The notes: generated by a model from the sequence alone, not told the origin. A stretch of 56,655 nucleotides of DNA from JAHIYG01 sp041306075 (GCA_041306075.1 JBFYKH010000053.1:1-56655); one strand, 5' to 3'; counted from the first letter of the stretch, positions 39,452-48,327 are shown. Made by a program: numbers and translations.

Positions 39452-40148
39452 GGTTTCCTCCGGCAAGCTTCGCGGACAGTATGCCTGCCTCGTACAGGAG
39501 CATCATTGGCATGGCGAGCAGTATCTGGGTGAGCGGTCCCGGGTCCGGGGTGATTAATCCGCTGGCGAGGAATATGAGGACTACGGCGTGCCTCCTGTAC
39601 GCTGCGAGGCCGCCCGGCGTCACCGCCCCGAGCCTTGCGAGCGCCCATGTGGCGAGCGGCATCTGGAAGACGAGCCCGAGGGCGGCGAGGATGAACGTCA
39701 CGAACGACGCAGCCTCGTCCAGGGATATCATGGGTTCGGCGAGGGGGGCTGCGGAGCCTATCAGGAATCCGATGGTGGCTGGCAGGAGCAGGCAGTATCC
39801 GAAGGCGATTCCGGCGGCGAACAGCACAGCCGACGGGATTACGAGGGCCGTCGCCATCCTCCTCTCGTCCCTCAGGAGTCCGGGGGCGAGGAATGCCCAG
39901 AGGTGGTATGTCATCGCCGGCAGCGTAAGGGCGAAACCTATGAGTATTGACGTCTTTAGATATGTAACTATGGCTTCCTGCGGCTGTAAAATAACCAATC
40001 TGACGCCCGGGAACAAATCCTCCTTAGCCTTCAGAAGCAGTGGCTGCGCAAGCGGATACGATACCAGGGACGCGAACGCCAGGAGCGCAAGCACAGCCAG
40101 CAGTCTCCGGCGCAACTCAGCCAAATGGCCGACGTAACCCTGCCTCAC
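39435..40148 (-). CDS. tatC: Twin-arginine translocase subunit TatC
   Basis: 237 residues with six membrane helices. The N-terminal signature is GHLAELRRRLL, which includes the conserved Glu that contacts twin-arginine signals. The first periplasmic loop has LVILQPQEAIVTYLKTS and the later landmark is FLAPGLLRDERR. It receives Tat signal peptides and forms the translocon with TatA. GTG start overlaps the stop of the upstream tatA (GTGA). In archaea a TatA-TatC pair is sufficient; here two TatA genes flank it. Confidence 0.96.
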   Translation of the reverse strand: MRQGYVGHLAELRRRLLAVLALLAFASLVSYPLAQPLLLKAKEDLFPGVRLVILQPQEAIVTYLKTSILIGFALTLPAMTYHLWAFLAPGLLRDERRMATALVIPSAVLFAAGIAFGYCLLLPATIGFLIGSAAPLAEPMISLDEAASFVTFILAALGLVFQMPLATWALARLGAVTPGGLAAYRRHAVVLIFLASGLITPDPGPLTQILLAMPMMLLYEAGILSAKLAGGNHARKR

Positions 40149-40282
40149 TTTTTATCCTGCGTCTTCCTGAACTCGTTCATCGCCGCCCCGACGGAGCGCG
40201 CAAGCTCCGGCAGCCGCTTGGCGCCAAACAGCAACAGGACCAGGAAGAGGACGATGAGAAGCTCCTGCAACCCCAAAGCCAT
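40145..40282 (-). CDS. tatA: TatA-like twin-arginine translocase subunit (first copy)
   Basis: 45 residues, read directly from the sequence. A membrane helix (about residues 5-19) precedes the hallmark LLLFGAKRLPELARSVG and a basic end RKTQDKK. ATG 40282 is 22 bp after the stop of the FtsZ-like gene on the same strand, so read-through from that operon is likely. Its stop overlaps the tatC start. Differences from the other copy (AKRLPEL versus PERLPRL) suggest TatA- and TatB/E-like specialisation, but both are too short to classify. Confidence 0.9.
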   Translation of the reverse strand: MALGLQELLIVLFLVLLLFGAKRLPELARSVGAAMNEFRKTQDKK

Positions 40283-40304
40283 AGTGAATATTACGCCCCC
40301 TTAA

Positions 40305-41198
40305 TTAATAGCCCAGTGCGACGCCCGTGAAAATCGCAAGCGCCTCCACGGCATTGCCCGCGTCGTCGACGGTGCTCGTCCAGAGTATCGCCGCCCCCGG
40401 AGCCGCCTTCTCCGACGCCCTCCCCAAAGCCTCCTGCACCCCCGAGAGCTCCTGGCTCCCGGCAGTGAAATGCAGCATCACCCCCGACGCCTTCCCAACC
40501 TCGACCCCCGCAAGCGGGGAATCCATGGCGGCCTCAAGGGCCTTGGCGGCCGTCGGCCCCACCCCGTAGCCTATCGTCGCGTAGCCCTTGAGCATCGGCT
40601 TCAGGGCGTCCATCCCGGCGTCCGACGCCAGCTTCACCATCCCGACGACCGCTTCGAGGACCATCCTGTTGACCCTGGTGAACGCGTCCCTGAGCGACAT
40701 ATCCTGCAGGGTCTTCAGGAACCTGTCGTTCTCGACGACGACGATGAGGTCGCAGTACGGGACGAGATTCCTTATCCCGGCCTCCGCGTTCGCCCTGCAG
40801 ACCTTCCCCTCCGCCCCGAACGGCGTGTTCACGAACGCCACCACGACGGCGCCCATGGACTTCGCAGCCTCCGCGACCACCGGAGCCGCCCCCGCGCCGG
40901 TGCCGCCGCCGATTCCTGCGATGATGAAGACCTCCTTCGCGCCCTCAAGGGCCGCCTTAATCTTGTCCTGGTCCGCGACCGCCGCCCTCTCCCCGAGGCG
41001 GATGTCGTTGCCGGTGCTCCTGCCCCCGGTGACGCTAAGCCCAATCAGCACCTTGTAGGGGGCCTTGGAGTCAAGGAGCGTCTTAGCGTCCGTGTTGACC
41101 GCTACCAGGCCGCACCCGACGCAGCCGGCCATCCTCTCGACAGCAGCCGAGCCGGAGCTTCCCACCCCCACGACCTTGAACGTCTCCCCCTCTTCCAT
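40305..41198 (-). CDS. FtsZ-like tubulin-family GTPase with divergent T7 loop
   Basis: 297 residues, compared with about 350-400 for typical FtsZ. The GTP-binding half is intact: VGVGSSGSAAVERM, SVTGGRSTGNDI and the tubulin signature GIGGGTGAGAAPVVAEAA at about residue 94, then NTPFGAEGKV and VVVENDRFL. The T7 loop that supplies the catalytic Asp (NxDFxD in FtsZ) is not recognisable; the corresponding stretch reads KLASDAGMDALKPML. The N-terminal extension and the conserved C-terminal partner-binding tail are missing. It may be a non-canonical FtsZ-like protein rather than the main division GTPase. It directly follows, by one codon boundary, an unknown gene, and precedes tatA. Confidence 0.88.
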   Translation of the reverse strand: MEEGETFKVVGVGSSGSAAVERMAGCVGCGLVAVNTDAKTLLDSKAPYKVLIGLSVTGGRSTGNDIRLGERAAVADQDKIKAALEGAKEVFIIAGIGGGTGAGAAPVVAEAAKSMGAVVVAFVNTPFGAEGKVCRANAEAGIRNLVPYCDLIVVVENDRFLKTLQDMSLRDAFTRVNRMVLEAVVGMVKLASDAGMDALKPMLKGYATIGYGVGPTAAKALEAAMDSPLAGVEVGKASGVMLHFTAGSQELSGVQEALGRASEKAAPGAAILWTSTVDDAGNAVEALAIFTGVALGY

Positions 41199-42065
41199 TC
41201 ACCCGACCTCTCCCGAATCCGTGAGGAGGCCTTCAATCCACCTGAGGAGTTCCCGCTCACCCCTCACCCTCCTGTGGCCCATGAGCTCCCTGAGCATCGT
41301 ATCTGAAAACTCGGTCGCCGCCCCACCTGACGCGGCGGAGACCGTGTCCTCAAGCGCCTTGGCCGCGCCCCTCCAACCCGAAGCCCGCTTAACCTTCGCT
41401 CCGGCCTTCGCCGCAGCCTCCAGCATCTCCCCTGCCGGAATCTCCGCCACCCCAAGCCGGGTAGCGTCGGCGGCGGCAAGCATCGACAGCACCCTGCCCT
41501 GCTCATTCTCCGGAACACCCATCCTCTCAAGCTCGGCCTTCGCCCTCAAGACCTGGTCGGCCGAAGCCTCGACTGTGCCGGCGACGCCCTCAGCCTCCAC
41601 CTCAACGCCCAGAGCGTCCCTCGCGCCTGCCGAGTAACCCATCCTCGCCAAGCCCTCATCGACTGTCTCCTCGGCCGCCCGCTTCACCTTAAACGGCATC
41701 CCTCCGGCCTGGGCGGCCATGAAGTCCCCTCCCCTAGCCTGAGCGGACGCCGACTCGAGCTCGCCGCCCTGGGCGCGCGTAAGCCTCCCGCCGCCGGCAT
41801 GCCACCCTATCTCGGACGCCGCCCCAGCAAGCTCCACCGCGTCAGCCGCCAAGATGCTGTCCCCGGCCTTCACAACTCCCCGGTCGGCCTCGACGACCCT
41901 ATGCGGCTTCCCGGCCTCGTCGAGCAGGCTAGTGTGCCCGGCACCGCCCCCCGAGCGTATGCGGCGCCCCTCAATGTCGCGGAGCCTGCCCTCAAGTTCA
42001 GCGGACGACAGACCACCCTCCCAGGCGGCCTCGATAAGCCTCCTCTTCAGGCCGGCCTCAGCCAT
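41199..42065 (-). CDS. Uncharacterised Ala-rich protein coupled to the FtsZ-like gene
   Basis: 288 residues, not recognised. It is Ala/Glu/Arg-rich and predicted mainly helical, with a Gly/Ser patch (RSGGGAGHTSLLDEAGK, about 35-51) and a C-terminal helical segment MLRELMGHRRVRGERELLRW. No signal peptide, membrane helix or Cys pairs are seen. Its stop codon ends at 41199 and the FtsZ-like ATG is at 41198, so translation is coupled with no gap. It is thus a candidate regulator or membrane-independent partner of the FtsZ-like protein. The gene heads the operon that continues into tatA-tatC-tatA. Confidence 0.75.
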   Translation of the reverse strand: MAEAGLKRRLIEAAWEGGLSSAELEGRLRDIEGRRIRSGGGAGHTSLLDEAGKPHRVVEADRGVVKAGDSILAADAVELAGAASEIGWHAGGGRLTRAQGGELESASAQARGGDFMAAQAGGMPFKVKRAAEETVDEGLARMGYSAGARDALGVEVEAEGVAGTVEASADQVLRAKAELERMGVPENEQGRVLSMLAAADATRLGVAEIPAGEMLEAAAKAGAKVKRASGWRGAAKALEDTVSAASGGAATEFSDTMLRELMGHRRVRGERELLRWIEGLLTDSGEVG

Positions 42066-42111
42066 ACCGTAATATTTAGGCCGCCCTGTTTAATATCCTC
42101 AGGCAACCGTA
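42066..42111. promoter_or_regulatory. Divergent promoter, FtsZ-like/tat operon and galT
   Basis: In 46 bp, GTTTAATATC at about 42084-42093 is placed about 25 bp from both ATG codons (42065 and 42112) and is close to symmetrical, so one TATA-type element may serve both genes. AATATTTAGG at about 42071-42080 is a second AT-rich patch. Both mRNAs would be leaderless. Confidence 0.4.
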
Positions 42112-43065
42112 ATGGAAAACGAGCTCAGGAGGGACTATTTCACGGAAAGGCGCGTGATACTGTCGGTCGGCAGAGGGAAGAGGCCGACCGACTACAAGCA
42201 GTCGCCCGCGCCAGTCGCGGACACGTCCAAGGGCTGCTACTTCTGCCCCGGCAACGAATCCTCCACGCCCCCGGAGACCATGCGCGTCGAGGAGGCCGGT
42301 GAGTGGACGATACGCGTGTTCCCGAACATGTTCCCGGCGGCCACGAAGGAGCCGTGGACGGAGTCGGAGCACCTGATGCCGTCCTACGGATACCACGAGG
42401 TCGTCGTCGAATCCCCGGACCACGCCGCCACCCTGGCCGACATGCCCGCCGACCGCATAGCCCGGGTGCTTTCCGTCTACTCCAGGCGCGCCGACTCGAT
42501 GCTCTCCGACCCGCAGGTCGGATACGCGCTCGTCTTCAAGAATCACGGACGCGTCGCCGGAGCGTCGCTCGCCCACACGCACACGCAGATAATCTCCACC
42601 CCCATCGTCCCCGCGCAGGTGAGGGAGGAGGTCGAAGGCGCCGCGAAATACAAGGCCCGGAAGGGCTCATGCCCCCTCTGCGACGCCCAAGAAAAAGAGT
42701 CGCAGGGCCCAAGGGCCATATTCGACGACGGGAAGGCCGCAGCATTCGCGCCATACGCCTCCAGGAGCCCTTTCGAGGCGTGGGCGATGCCTATTCGGCA
42801 TGTGCGGGCTCTGAATGAACTTTCCCCCGAAGAGATGCTGAGCCTCGCCGAGTCGCTGAGGCTCGTCCTAAGCCGGCTGAAAAACGGCCTCAACGACCCC
42901 CCCTACAACATGTTCCTGCACATGAGCCCCCCCGGAGGGGACCTGCACCTGCACTTCGAGATACTCCCGAGGACGTCCGTGCTCGCCGGCTTTGAGCTCG
43001 GCTCCGGCATCGTGATAAACACGCTCGCCCCGGAGAAGGCCGCCGAGTTCTACAGGCAGAAATGA
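42112..43065 (+). CDS. galT: Galactose-1-phosphate uridylyltransferase
   Basis: 317 residues of the HIT superfamily. The first zinc site is CYFCPGNE at about residue 43. The active-site motif is SLAHTHTQI at about residue 155, in which the second His is the expected nucleophile. A second Cys pair (CPLCDAQ) follows at about 184, and the C-terminal PPGGDLHLHFEILPR closes the fold. It exchanges UMP between UDP-glucose and a hexose-1-phosphate (Leloir pathway or sugar-nucleotide salvage). It is transcribed divergently from the FtsZ-like operon. Confidence 0.93.
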   Translation: MENELRRDYFTERRVILSVGRGKRPTDYKQSPAPVADTSKGCYFCPGNESSTPPETMRVEEAGEWTIRVFPNMFPAATKEPWTESEHLMPSYGYHEVVVESPDHAATLADMPADRIARVLSVYSRRADSMLSDPQVGYALVFKNHGRVAGASLAHTHTQIISTPIVPAQVREEVEGAAKYKARKGSCPLCDAQEKESQGPRAIFDDGKAAAFAPYASRSPFEAWAMPIRHVRALNELSPEEMLSLAESLRLVLSRLKNGLNDPPYNMFLHMSPPGGDLHLHFEILPRTSVLAGFELGSGIVINTLAPEKAAEFYRQK

Positions 43066-43096
43066 CGTTTTAAGCCGGTGTTCTTAATATTCCCAT

Positions 43097-44977
43097 ATGA
43101 GGCTAATCCCCCTTCTATTCCTCACGCTCGCCCTCGCGGCGTATGCGGGCGCCCAGAGCGAGGACGTGCTCTCCCCCCGGTGGGAGCGGGAACTCATGCC
43201 GTCCCTCAATGAGAAGGTCACCATCCTGGACGTCGGCATACTGGACATAAACTACGACGGATACGGCGAGGCGTACGCGGTGGTCTCGGACAGCGAATAC
43301 ACCGCCAACATGGACAAGAAGAACCTGGTCGCAGCCTACGACTTCAACGGCTCCAAGGTCATGCAATACGGCATCGACAGCCAGCTGACGAAGGCGCTCC
43401 CCTACGACATAGACAACGACCGCCGGATAGAGTTCCTCCTCCTCACCGGCCAGAAGCTCAACAACGTCGAACGCGGCGAACTGAAGATAGTCGGCAGCGA
43501 CGGACGCCTCATCCGCACCCTCGACACCCTCGGCGTCCTCAACGACATCGACGTCGGAGACCTGAACGGCGACCGCTACCCCGAGATAGTCGGCGGCTCC
43601 AACGGCAAGGTATGGGTGTTCAACCCCTTCGGGGAGCCCGTCTGGGAGTACCCTGAGCGCGGCCAAGGGCTCCTGAAATATCCTGTGAACACGGTCAAGG
43701 TCGCGGACCTGGACTCAGACGGGGCTGGAGAGGTCGTAGCTGGCGCCGACAAGCTCATATTCCTCGACGCGTTCGGGGGGCTGATGGGCGCATACGACTT
43801 CGACCGGCGCACCGACCCCAAGAACAAGGAGATAACCTCGCTAATCATCGGCAAGTTCGGGGGAGGCTTCTACGAGGACACCGTCGCGGTGATAGAGGGC
43901 GAGACCCTGAAGGTGCTGTCGATATACGAAATCAGGGCCTCCGGCATAGGAAAGGAGATAACGGATATGAACCGCTCGAACACCATCACCCTCAACTGCA
44001 AGCTCCAGAATATACGCTCCCTGAACCTCGACGCCGACGCCCTCACCGAGATGCTCGCCACATGCCCGAACGGCATGCTCTACGCCCTGGACAGCAACGG
44101 CAGGGTGAAATGGGACTACCCGTTCGGCAGCCAGCCCACGGACATCGAGGTGACCGACATGGACGGCGACCGGGTGGACGACATCCTCGTCTCCGAGGCC
44201 TCCGGCAGGATATACATGTTCGGCCTGGACGGAGCCCTGAAGTGGATGTTCTCCGGCGGAAGGCCGATACTAAAATTAGCCGCGGGAGACATGGACGGGG
44301 ACGGCATAAAGGAGGTCGCCACCGTCGTGGAAGGCGAGAAGCTCATAGTGTACACGATGGACGAGGGCTACACCATCCGCAGGCTCGCCGACATGAGCTA
44401 TGCGATGGGCCAGGACGCCTACATACACGCCGACCTGACGGGGGCGCTCGAGCACTTCAAGCAGGCGAAGACGTACTACATGCGGGTCGACGACATGCTT
44501 TCGGTGTCGCGATGCCAGTCCTTCATCAAGGAGATAGAGGAGAAGCTACTCCTGGACCGGCAGAAGGAGGCCGACACCCTCTACTCCAAGGCGCAGGAGT
44601 ACTTCATGCTCCGGGACTACAGGAACGCGCTCGACCTCGTGGAGAAGTCGGCGAAACTCTACGCGGACCTCGGAAGCAGCGACGGGATAGTGCGCTGCGA
44701 GCTCCTGAAGCTGCAGATAGAAAGGGCGCTCGGCGCCGTCAACCCCTCCATAACCCTCCCGCCGACCACGACGACCCTGCCTGAAGGGGCGGGCGGGATA
44801 CCCCCCTGGCTCCTGATAGCAGCCGGCCTGTTCGTTCTTATAGTCGTCGCCGCATCATACATTAAGGCGAAAGGCGGTGGAAAACGGATGCGTGCAATAC
44901 CCTCGGAATCGCAGCTTGACGACTGGGGCGGCGGATTAGACGACGACGCCGCAGGTGCCGCGGAGGCCCGTAAATGA
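43097..44977 (+). CDS. FG-GAP / TPR-like surface protein, C-terminally anchored
   Basis: 626 residues. A signal peptide (1-19, ending AYAGAQ) precedes FG-GAP-like repeats from about 30 to 430 with loops such as DLNGDRYPEI, DLDSDGAGEV and DMDGDGIKEV. A helical TPR-like part follows (about 435-555): TGALEHFKQAKTYYMRVDD and DYRNALDLVEKSAKLYADLG. A short Thr/Pro linker (PPTTTTLPEG) leads to a membrane helix (about 572-592) and a 35-residue acidic cytoplasmic tail. The organisation matches 7637-9826. A TATA-like GTTTTAAG is about 28 bp upstream. The downstream TPR gene overlaps its stop as ATGA. Confidence 0.9.
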   Translation: MRLIPLLFLTLALAAYAGAQSEDVLSPRWERELMPSLNEKVTILDVGILDINYDGYGEAYAVVSDSEYTANMDKKNLVAAYDFNGSKVMQYGIDSQLTKALPYDIDNDRRIEFLLLTGQKLNNVERGELKIVGSDGRLIRTLDTLGVLNDIDVGDLNGDRYPEIVGGSNGKVWVFNPFGEPVWEYPERGQGLLKYPVNTVKVADLDSDGAGEVVAGADKLIFLDAFGGLMGAYDFDRRTDPKNKEITSLIIGKFGGGFYEDTVAVIEGETLKVLSIYEIRASGIGKEITDMNRSNTITLNCKLQNIRSLNLDADALTEMLATCPNGMLYALDSNGRVKWDYPFGSQPTDIEVTDMDGDRVDDILVSEASGRIYMFGLDGALKWMFSGGRPILKLAAGDMDGDGIKEVATVVEGEKLIVYTMDEGYTIRRLADMSYAMGQDAYIHADLTGALEHFKQAKTYYMRVDDMLSVSRCQSFIKEIEEKLLLDRQKEADTLYSKAQEYFMLRDYRNALDLVEKSAKLYADLGSSDGIVRCELLKLQIERALGAVNPSITLPPTTTTLPEGAGGIPPWLLIAAGLFVLIVVAASYIKAKGGGKRMRAIPSESQLDDWGGGLDDDAAGAAEARK

Positions 44978-46851
44978 GGAGCCCCCTGGCGTGGCTGGCC
45001 ATCCTCCTCCTGGCGCAGGCGGCCTGTGGCGAGGAGCAGTCCAAGTTCGCGGCCGACGTCTACATGAAGTCGGCCGAAGGATACCTTCGAAGCGGAGACT
45101 ACGAGAACGCGCTCAGGAGCGCGTACCTCGCCAAGGAGATCTACGACGCCCTCAAGGACGACTACGGCTCCGCGAGGTCCGAGCGCGTGATAAGCGATGT
45201 GGAGGCCCTCCTGCCGCCCCTGCAGCTTGCGGACAAGTACTACAACATAGCCGGAGGCTACCTCCTGAGCGAGAGCCCGAGCCTCCAGTCGCTCCAGCGC
45301 TGCGCCGACATGGCCGGCCGCTGCAAGGACATCTGCGTGCGCGTCGGCGGAGTGTCCGGCGTCTCGTGCAAGCTCAAGTGCGAGGACCTCGTCCAGCGCT
45401 GCGGCAAGAAGATATTCGACACCACGGCGCAGTGCGTCCGCGAGGGCGACGACCTCCTCGGGAAGGCGCAGGGCAGCTTCTTCGGCGGCTTCTACACGCT
45501 CGCCCGCTCATACGCGGTCAACGCCAGCGAGAAGTACATCTCCTGCCCGTACCAGACGGGCATCGACAATTCCGCGAACCTCCTGTCCGGAATCAACGCG
45601 AAGATAGAGGAGATACGGATGAACGCGAAGGCCAGCTACGACAAGGCGGTCCAATACTTCGCCCAGAACAGCCAGGAGGACTACGGGCGGTGCATAGAAT
45701 ACGCCTCCGCTGCGCAGGCGTTCTACAAGAAGATAGAGGACGACGAGGGATACTCGACCGCGACGTCCATCGCCTCCCGCTGCCAGCTTATGATAGACGA
45801 GAACACGGAGGAGAGCATGAGGGAGGCCGCCATATACCTCCAGGAGGCGAAGAGCCTGTCGCTCATACCCGACTGCGCCAACGCCACGGACCGGGCGAAC
45901 AGGGCGATAGACATATACTGGCGCTTCTACAACAAGGCCGCAGCCACCGAGATCGACCTGCCCAAGAAGCAGCAGGTGGGGATGCAGCTGTACGGCTCCC
46001 ACATACAGGAGGTCAACCTGGTCCTCAGGACCATCAGGGACCAGTGCAGCGAGAAGCAGATGCTCCGGATAGCCGAGGACTTCTACTCCAAGAGCCAGGA
46101 GTTCTACCTCACGCAGAGCCTCAACGAGGCGCTCACCTACGCGAGCAACTCCAGGAAGATATTCCTCCAGTACCAGAAGTACGTCGGCGTCTCCAAGTGC
46201 GACACCCTCATAAACCAGATAAACATACGGGTGCAGCAGAGGGGGGAGGCGAACAGCTACTTCGCCGCGGCCAAGGACCGCTTCCGCGTCGCCAGCTTCG
46301 ACGAGGCTCTCCTGAACGCCAACAAGGCAAAGGCGATATACTCCGGCATACTGGACTCCAAGTCGGTGGCCGAGGTCGACACTTTCGTCGGCAACGTGAG
46401 CGAGGGCATGCGCATTCTCGACGACGCCAACACCAAGTACCGCCAGGGGAAGAACATGTTCGACGTCGGCAGGTACAATGACGCCCTCCCGCCCGCCAAA
46501 TCGTCCCTCAGCCTGTTCACGGCCGTGAACTACAGCGTTGGCATGGACGAGTCCAAGAAGCTCATCTCGGACGTGGAGGAGAAGCTGGCGGAGGAGCAGC
46601 AGAAGTTCATAAACAACGTCATCCTGTTCGGGGCTATATTCATGGTCTCCGCGTTCCTGATAATACAGTTCACCGGCCGCAAGCGGGCGGTGGAGGCGGA
46701 GTACCGCCAGAAGGTGATGCGGGAGAACGAGCGGGAGAGGCGCACAGAGGAGGAGCTCCTCCTCCGTTCCGAGGAGGACACGAAGAGCAGGGTGGAGGAC
46801 GAGCTCAGGAAGCTCGTGGAATCCGAGCGCGACAAGGTGGACAACTCTTAA
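44974..46851 (+). CDS. Exported TPR-like protein with C-terminal membrane anchor and coiled-coil tail
   Basis: 625 residues. A signal peptide (about 1-18, cleavage near ACG) is followed by about 520 residues of helical repeats in the same style as the stalk of the preceding protein: SAEGYLRSGDYENALRSAYL, FRVASFDEALLNANKAKAIY and VGRYNDALPPAKSSLSLF. Cysteines cluster at about 110-150 (CADMAGRCKDIC, CKLKC). One membrane helix (about 549-568) and a highly charged coiled-coil tail (RENERERRTEEELL) end the protein. It overlaps the preceding gene by 4 bp, so the two anchored proteins are probably made together and may form a complex. Confidence 0.88.
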   Translation: MRSPLAWLAILLLAQAACGEEQSKFAADVYMKSAEGYLRSGDYENALRSAYLAKEIYDALKDDYGSARSERVISDVEALLPPLQLADKYYNIAGGYLLSESPSLQSLQRCADMAGRCKDICVRVGGVSGVSCKLKCEDLVQRCGKKIFDTTAQCVREGDDLLGKAQGSFFGGFYTLARSYAVNASEKYISCPYQTGIDNSANLLSGINAKIEEIRMNAKASYDKAVQYFAQNSQEDYGRCIEYASAAQAFYKKIEDDEGYSTATSIASRCQLMIDENTEESMREAAIYLQEAKSLSLIPDCANATDRANRAIDIYWRFYNKAAATEIDLPKKQQVGMQLYGSHIQEVNLVLRTIRDQCSEKQMLRIAEDFYSKSQEFYLTQSLNEALTYASNSRKIFLQYQKYVGVSKCDTLINQINIRVQQRGEANSYFAAAKDRFRVASFDEALLNANKAKAIYSGILDSKSVAEVDTFVGNVSEGMRILDDANTKYRQGKNMFDVGRYNDALPPAKSSLSLFTAVNYSVGMDESKKLISDVEEKLAEEQQKFINNVILFGAIFMVSAFLIIQFTGRKRAVEAEYRQKVMRENERERRTEEELLLRSEEDTKSRVEDELRKLVESERDKVDNS

Positions 46852-46878
46852 TATCCGCGTTTTGCCTAATCTCAAGCC

Positions 46879-48327
46879 ATGGCCCAGGAGACGTACGACA
46901 AGATACTCGACGTGTGCAAGCGCAGGGGTATAGTGTACCCGTCGTTCGAGATATACGGGGGCCTCGGCGGATTCATAGACTACGGGCCCGTGGGCTCGAG
47001 GATAAAGCAGAACGTGGAGGACCTTCTCAGGAGGCATTACGTCGTCGGCGACGGCTGCTTCGAGGTCCAGTGCCCGACGATGAGCCCGGAGGAGATATGG
47101 GTGGCGTCCGGGCACGTGAAGGGCTTCGCAGACCTCCTGGTCGAGTGCAAGAAGTGCTCTGAGGGGTACCGCGCGGACAAGCTGCTCTCGGAGGTGGGCG
47201 TCGAGGCGGAGGGTAAGCCCGCCGAGGAGGTGGGCCGGCTCATCAGGGAGAAGGGCGTCGCATGCCCCTCCTGCAAGGGCACGCTGTCCGAGCCCTACAC
47301 CTACAATCTCATGTTCGGCACGACGGTGGGCACAGGCAGCAAGCGGAAGACCGCCTACATGCGCCCCGAGACCGCGCAGACCACGTACCTTGCGTTCAGG
47401 CGCCTCTGGGAGTTCGCGAGGAGGAGGCTCGCGTTCGTCGTCATACAGATAGGCCGCTCTTTCCGGAACGAGATTTCCCCGAGGCAGGGGATGATACGCC
47501 TGAGGGAGTTCAGCCAGGCGGAGATACAGTACTTCCTCGACCCCGAGAACAAGGCGGCGCCGAGGTTCCCTGAGGTGAGCGGCCGCAGGGTGAAGCTGAC
47601 CGACAAGAACGGGAAGCTGTGGGAGACGACGATAGGCGAAGCCCACAGGCAGGGAATCATACCCCTCGAGTTCATAGCGTACCAGCTCGGGAAGGCGATG
47701 GCGGTGTTCGAGGACATGGGCGTCGACGGCGGCCGCCTCCAGCTCAGGCAGCACAGGGAGGACGAGCGCGCGTTCTACTCTAGCGACACCTGGGACGTCG
47801 AGTACGTGAGCGACGTCTTCGGCAGGATAGAGCTCGTGGGCATAGCGGACAGGAGCGGATACGACCTCGGCCAGCACATGAAGGCGAGCCGGGAGGACAT
47901 GCAGGTGAGCCTGGACGGCCGCAAGTTCCTGCCCCACGTAATCGAGGTCGCATACGGCATCGACCGGCCGATATACTGCGTCCTGGAGAGCTCGCTCGTC
48001 GAGGACGGGGAGCGCTCGTACTTCAGGTTCCCGAAGCGGACGGCCCCGTACCTGGCGGGGGTGTTCTCGCTCGTGAAGAAGGACGGGATAGACGCGAAGG
48101 CGGAGGAGGTGTTCGCGCTCCTTCGGGACGGAGGCCTCTACGTGTTCGTCGACCATGCCGGCAGCATAGGGAAACGCTACGCCCGCGCCGACGAGATAGG
48201 CGTCCCCTACTCGATAACCATCGACTACGACACAATCAAGGACGGCACCGTGACGGTGCGGGAGCGCGACCAGAAGAGCCAGTCAAGGGTCGCGATAGCG
48301 GACCTGAAGTCGCGCCTCACATGCTAA
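46879..48327 (+). CDS. glyS: Glycyl-tRNA synthetase, archaeal/eukaryotic type
   Basis: 482 residues of the class II alpha2 type. Motif 1 region GGLGGFIDYGPVGSRIKQNV, motif 2 GRSFRNEISPRQGMIRLREF with the class-specific Arg, and motif 3 AYGIDRPIYCVLES are all present, and the C-terminal anticodon-binding domain has YVFVDHAGSIGKRYARADEIG. Zinc-type Cys pairs occur in ECKKCSEGY and ACPSCKG. Length is below the roughly 570 of many archaeal homologues, mainly through a shorter insertion in the catalytic domain. It charges tRNA-Gly in the cytoplasm. The stop overlaps the convergent hypothetical gene by 4 bp. Confidence 0.97.
   Translation: MAQETYDKILDVCKRRGIVYPSFEIYGGLGGFIDYGPVGSRIKQNVEDLLRRHYVVGDGCFEVQCPTMSPEEIWVASGHVKGFADLLVECKKCSEGYRADKLLSEVGVEAEGKPAEEVGRLIREKGVACPSCKGTLSEPYTYNLMFGTTVGTGSKRKTAYMRPETAQTTYLAFRRLWEFARRRLAFVVIQIGRSFRNEISPRQGMIRLREFSQAEIQYFLDPENKAAPRFPEVSGRRVKLTDKNGKLWETTIGEAHRQGIIPLEFIAYQLGKAMAVFEDMGVDGGRLQLRQHREDERAFYSSDTWDVEYVSDVFGRIELVGIADRSGYDLGQHMKASREDMQVSLDGRKFLPHVIEVAYGIDRPIYCVLESSLVEDGERSYFRFPKRTAPYLAGVFSLVKKDGIDAKAEEVFALLRDGGLYVFVDHAGSIGKRYARADEIGVPYSITIDYDTIKDGTVTVRERDQKSQSRVAIADLKSRLTC

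Noticed and set aside
45508..48156. Open frame of 882 codons on the minus strand across the TPR and glyS genes
   Set aside because: It is a GC-rich antisense frame. The opposite strand encodes an unambiguous glycyl-tRNA synthetase and an exported TPR protein, and the antisense translation has no recognisable motif.
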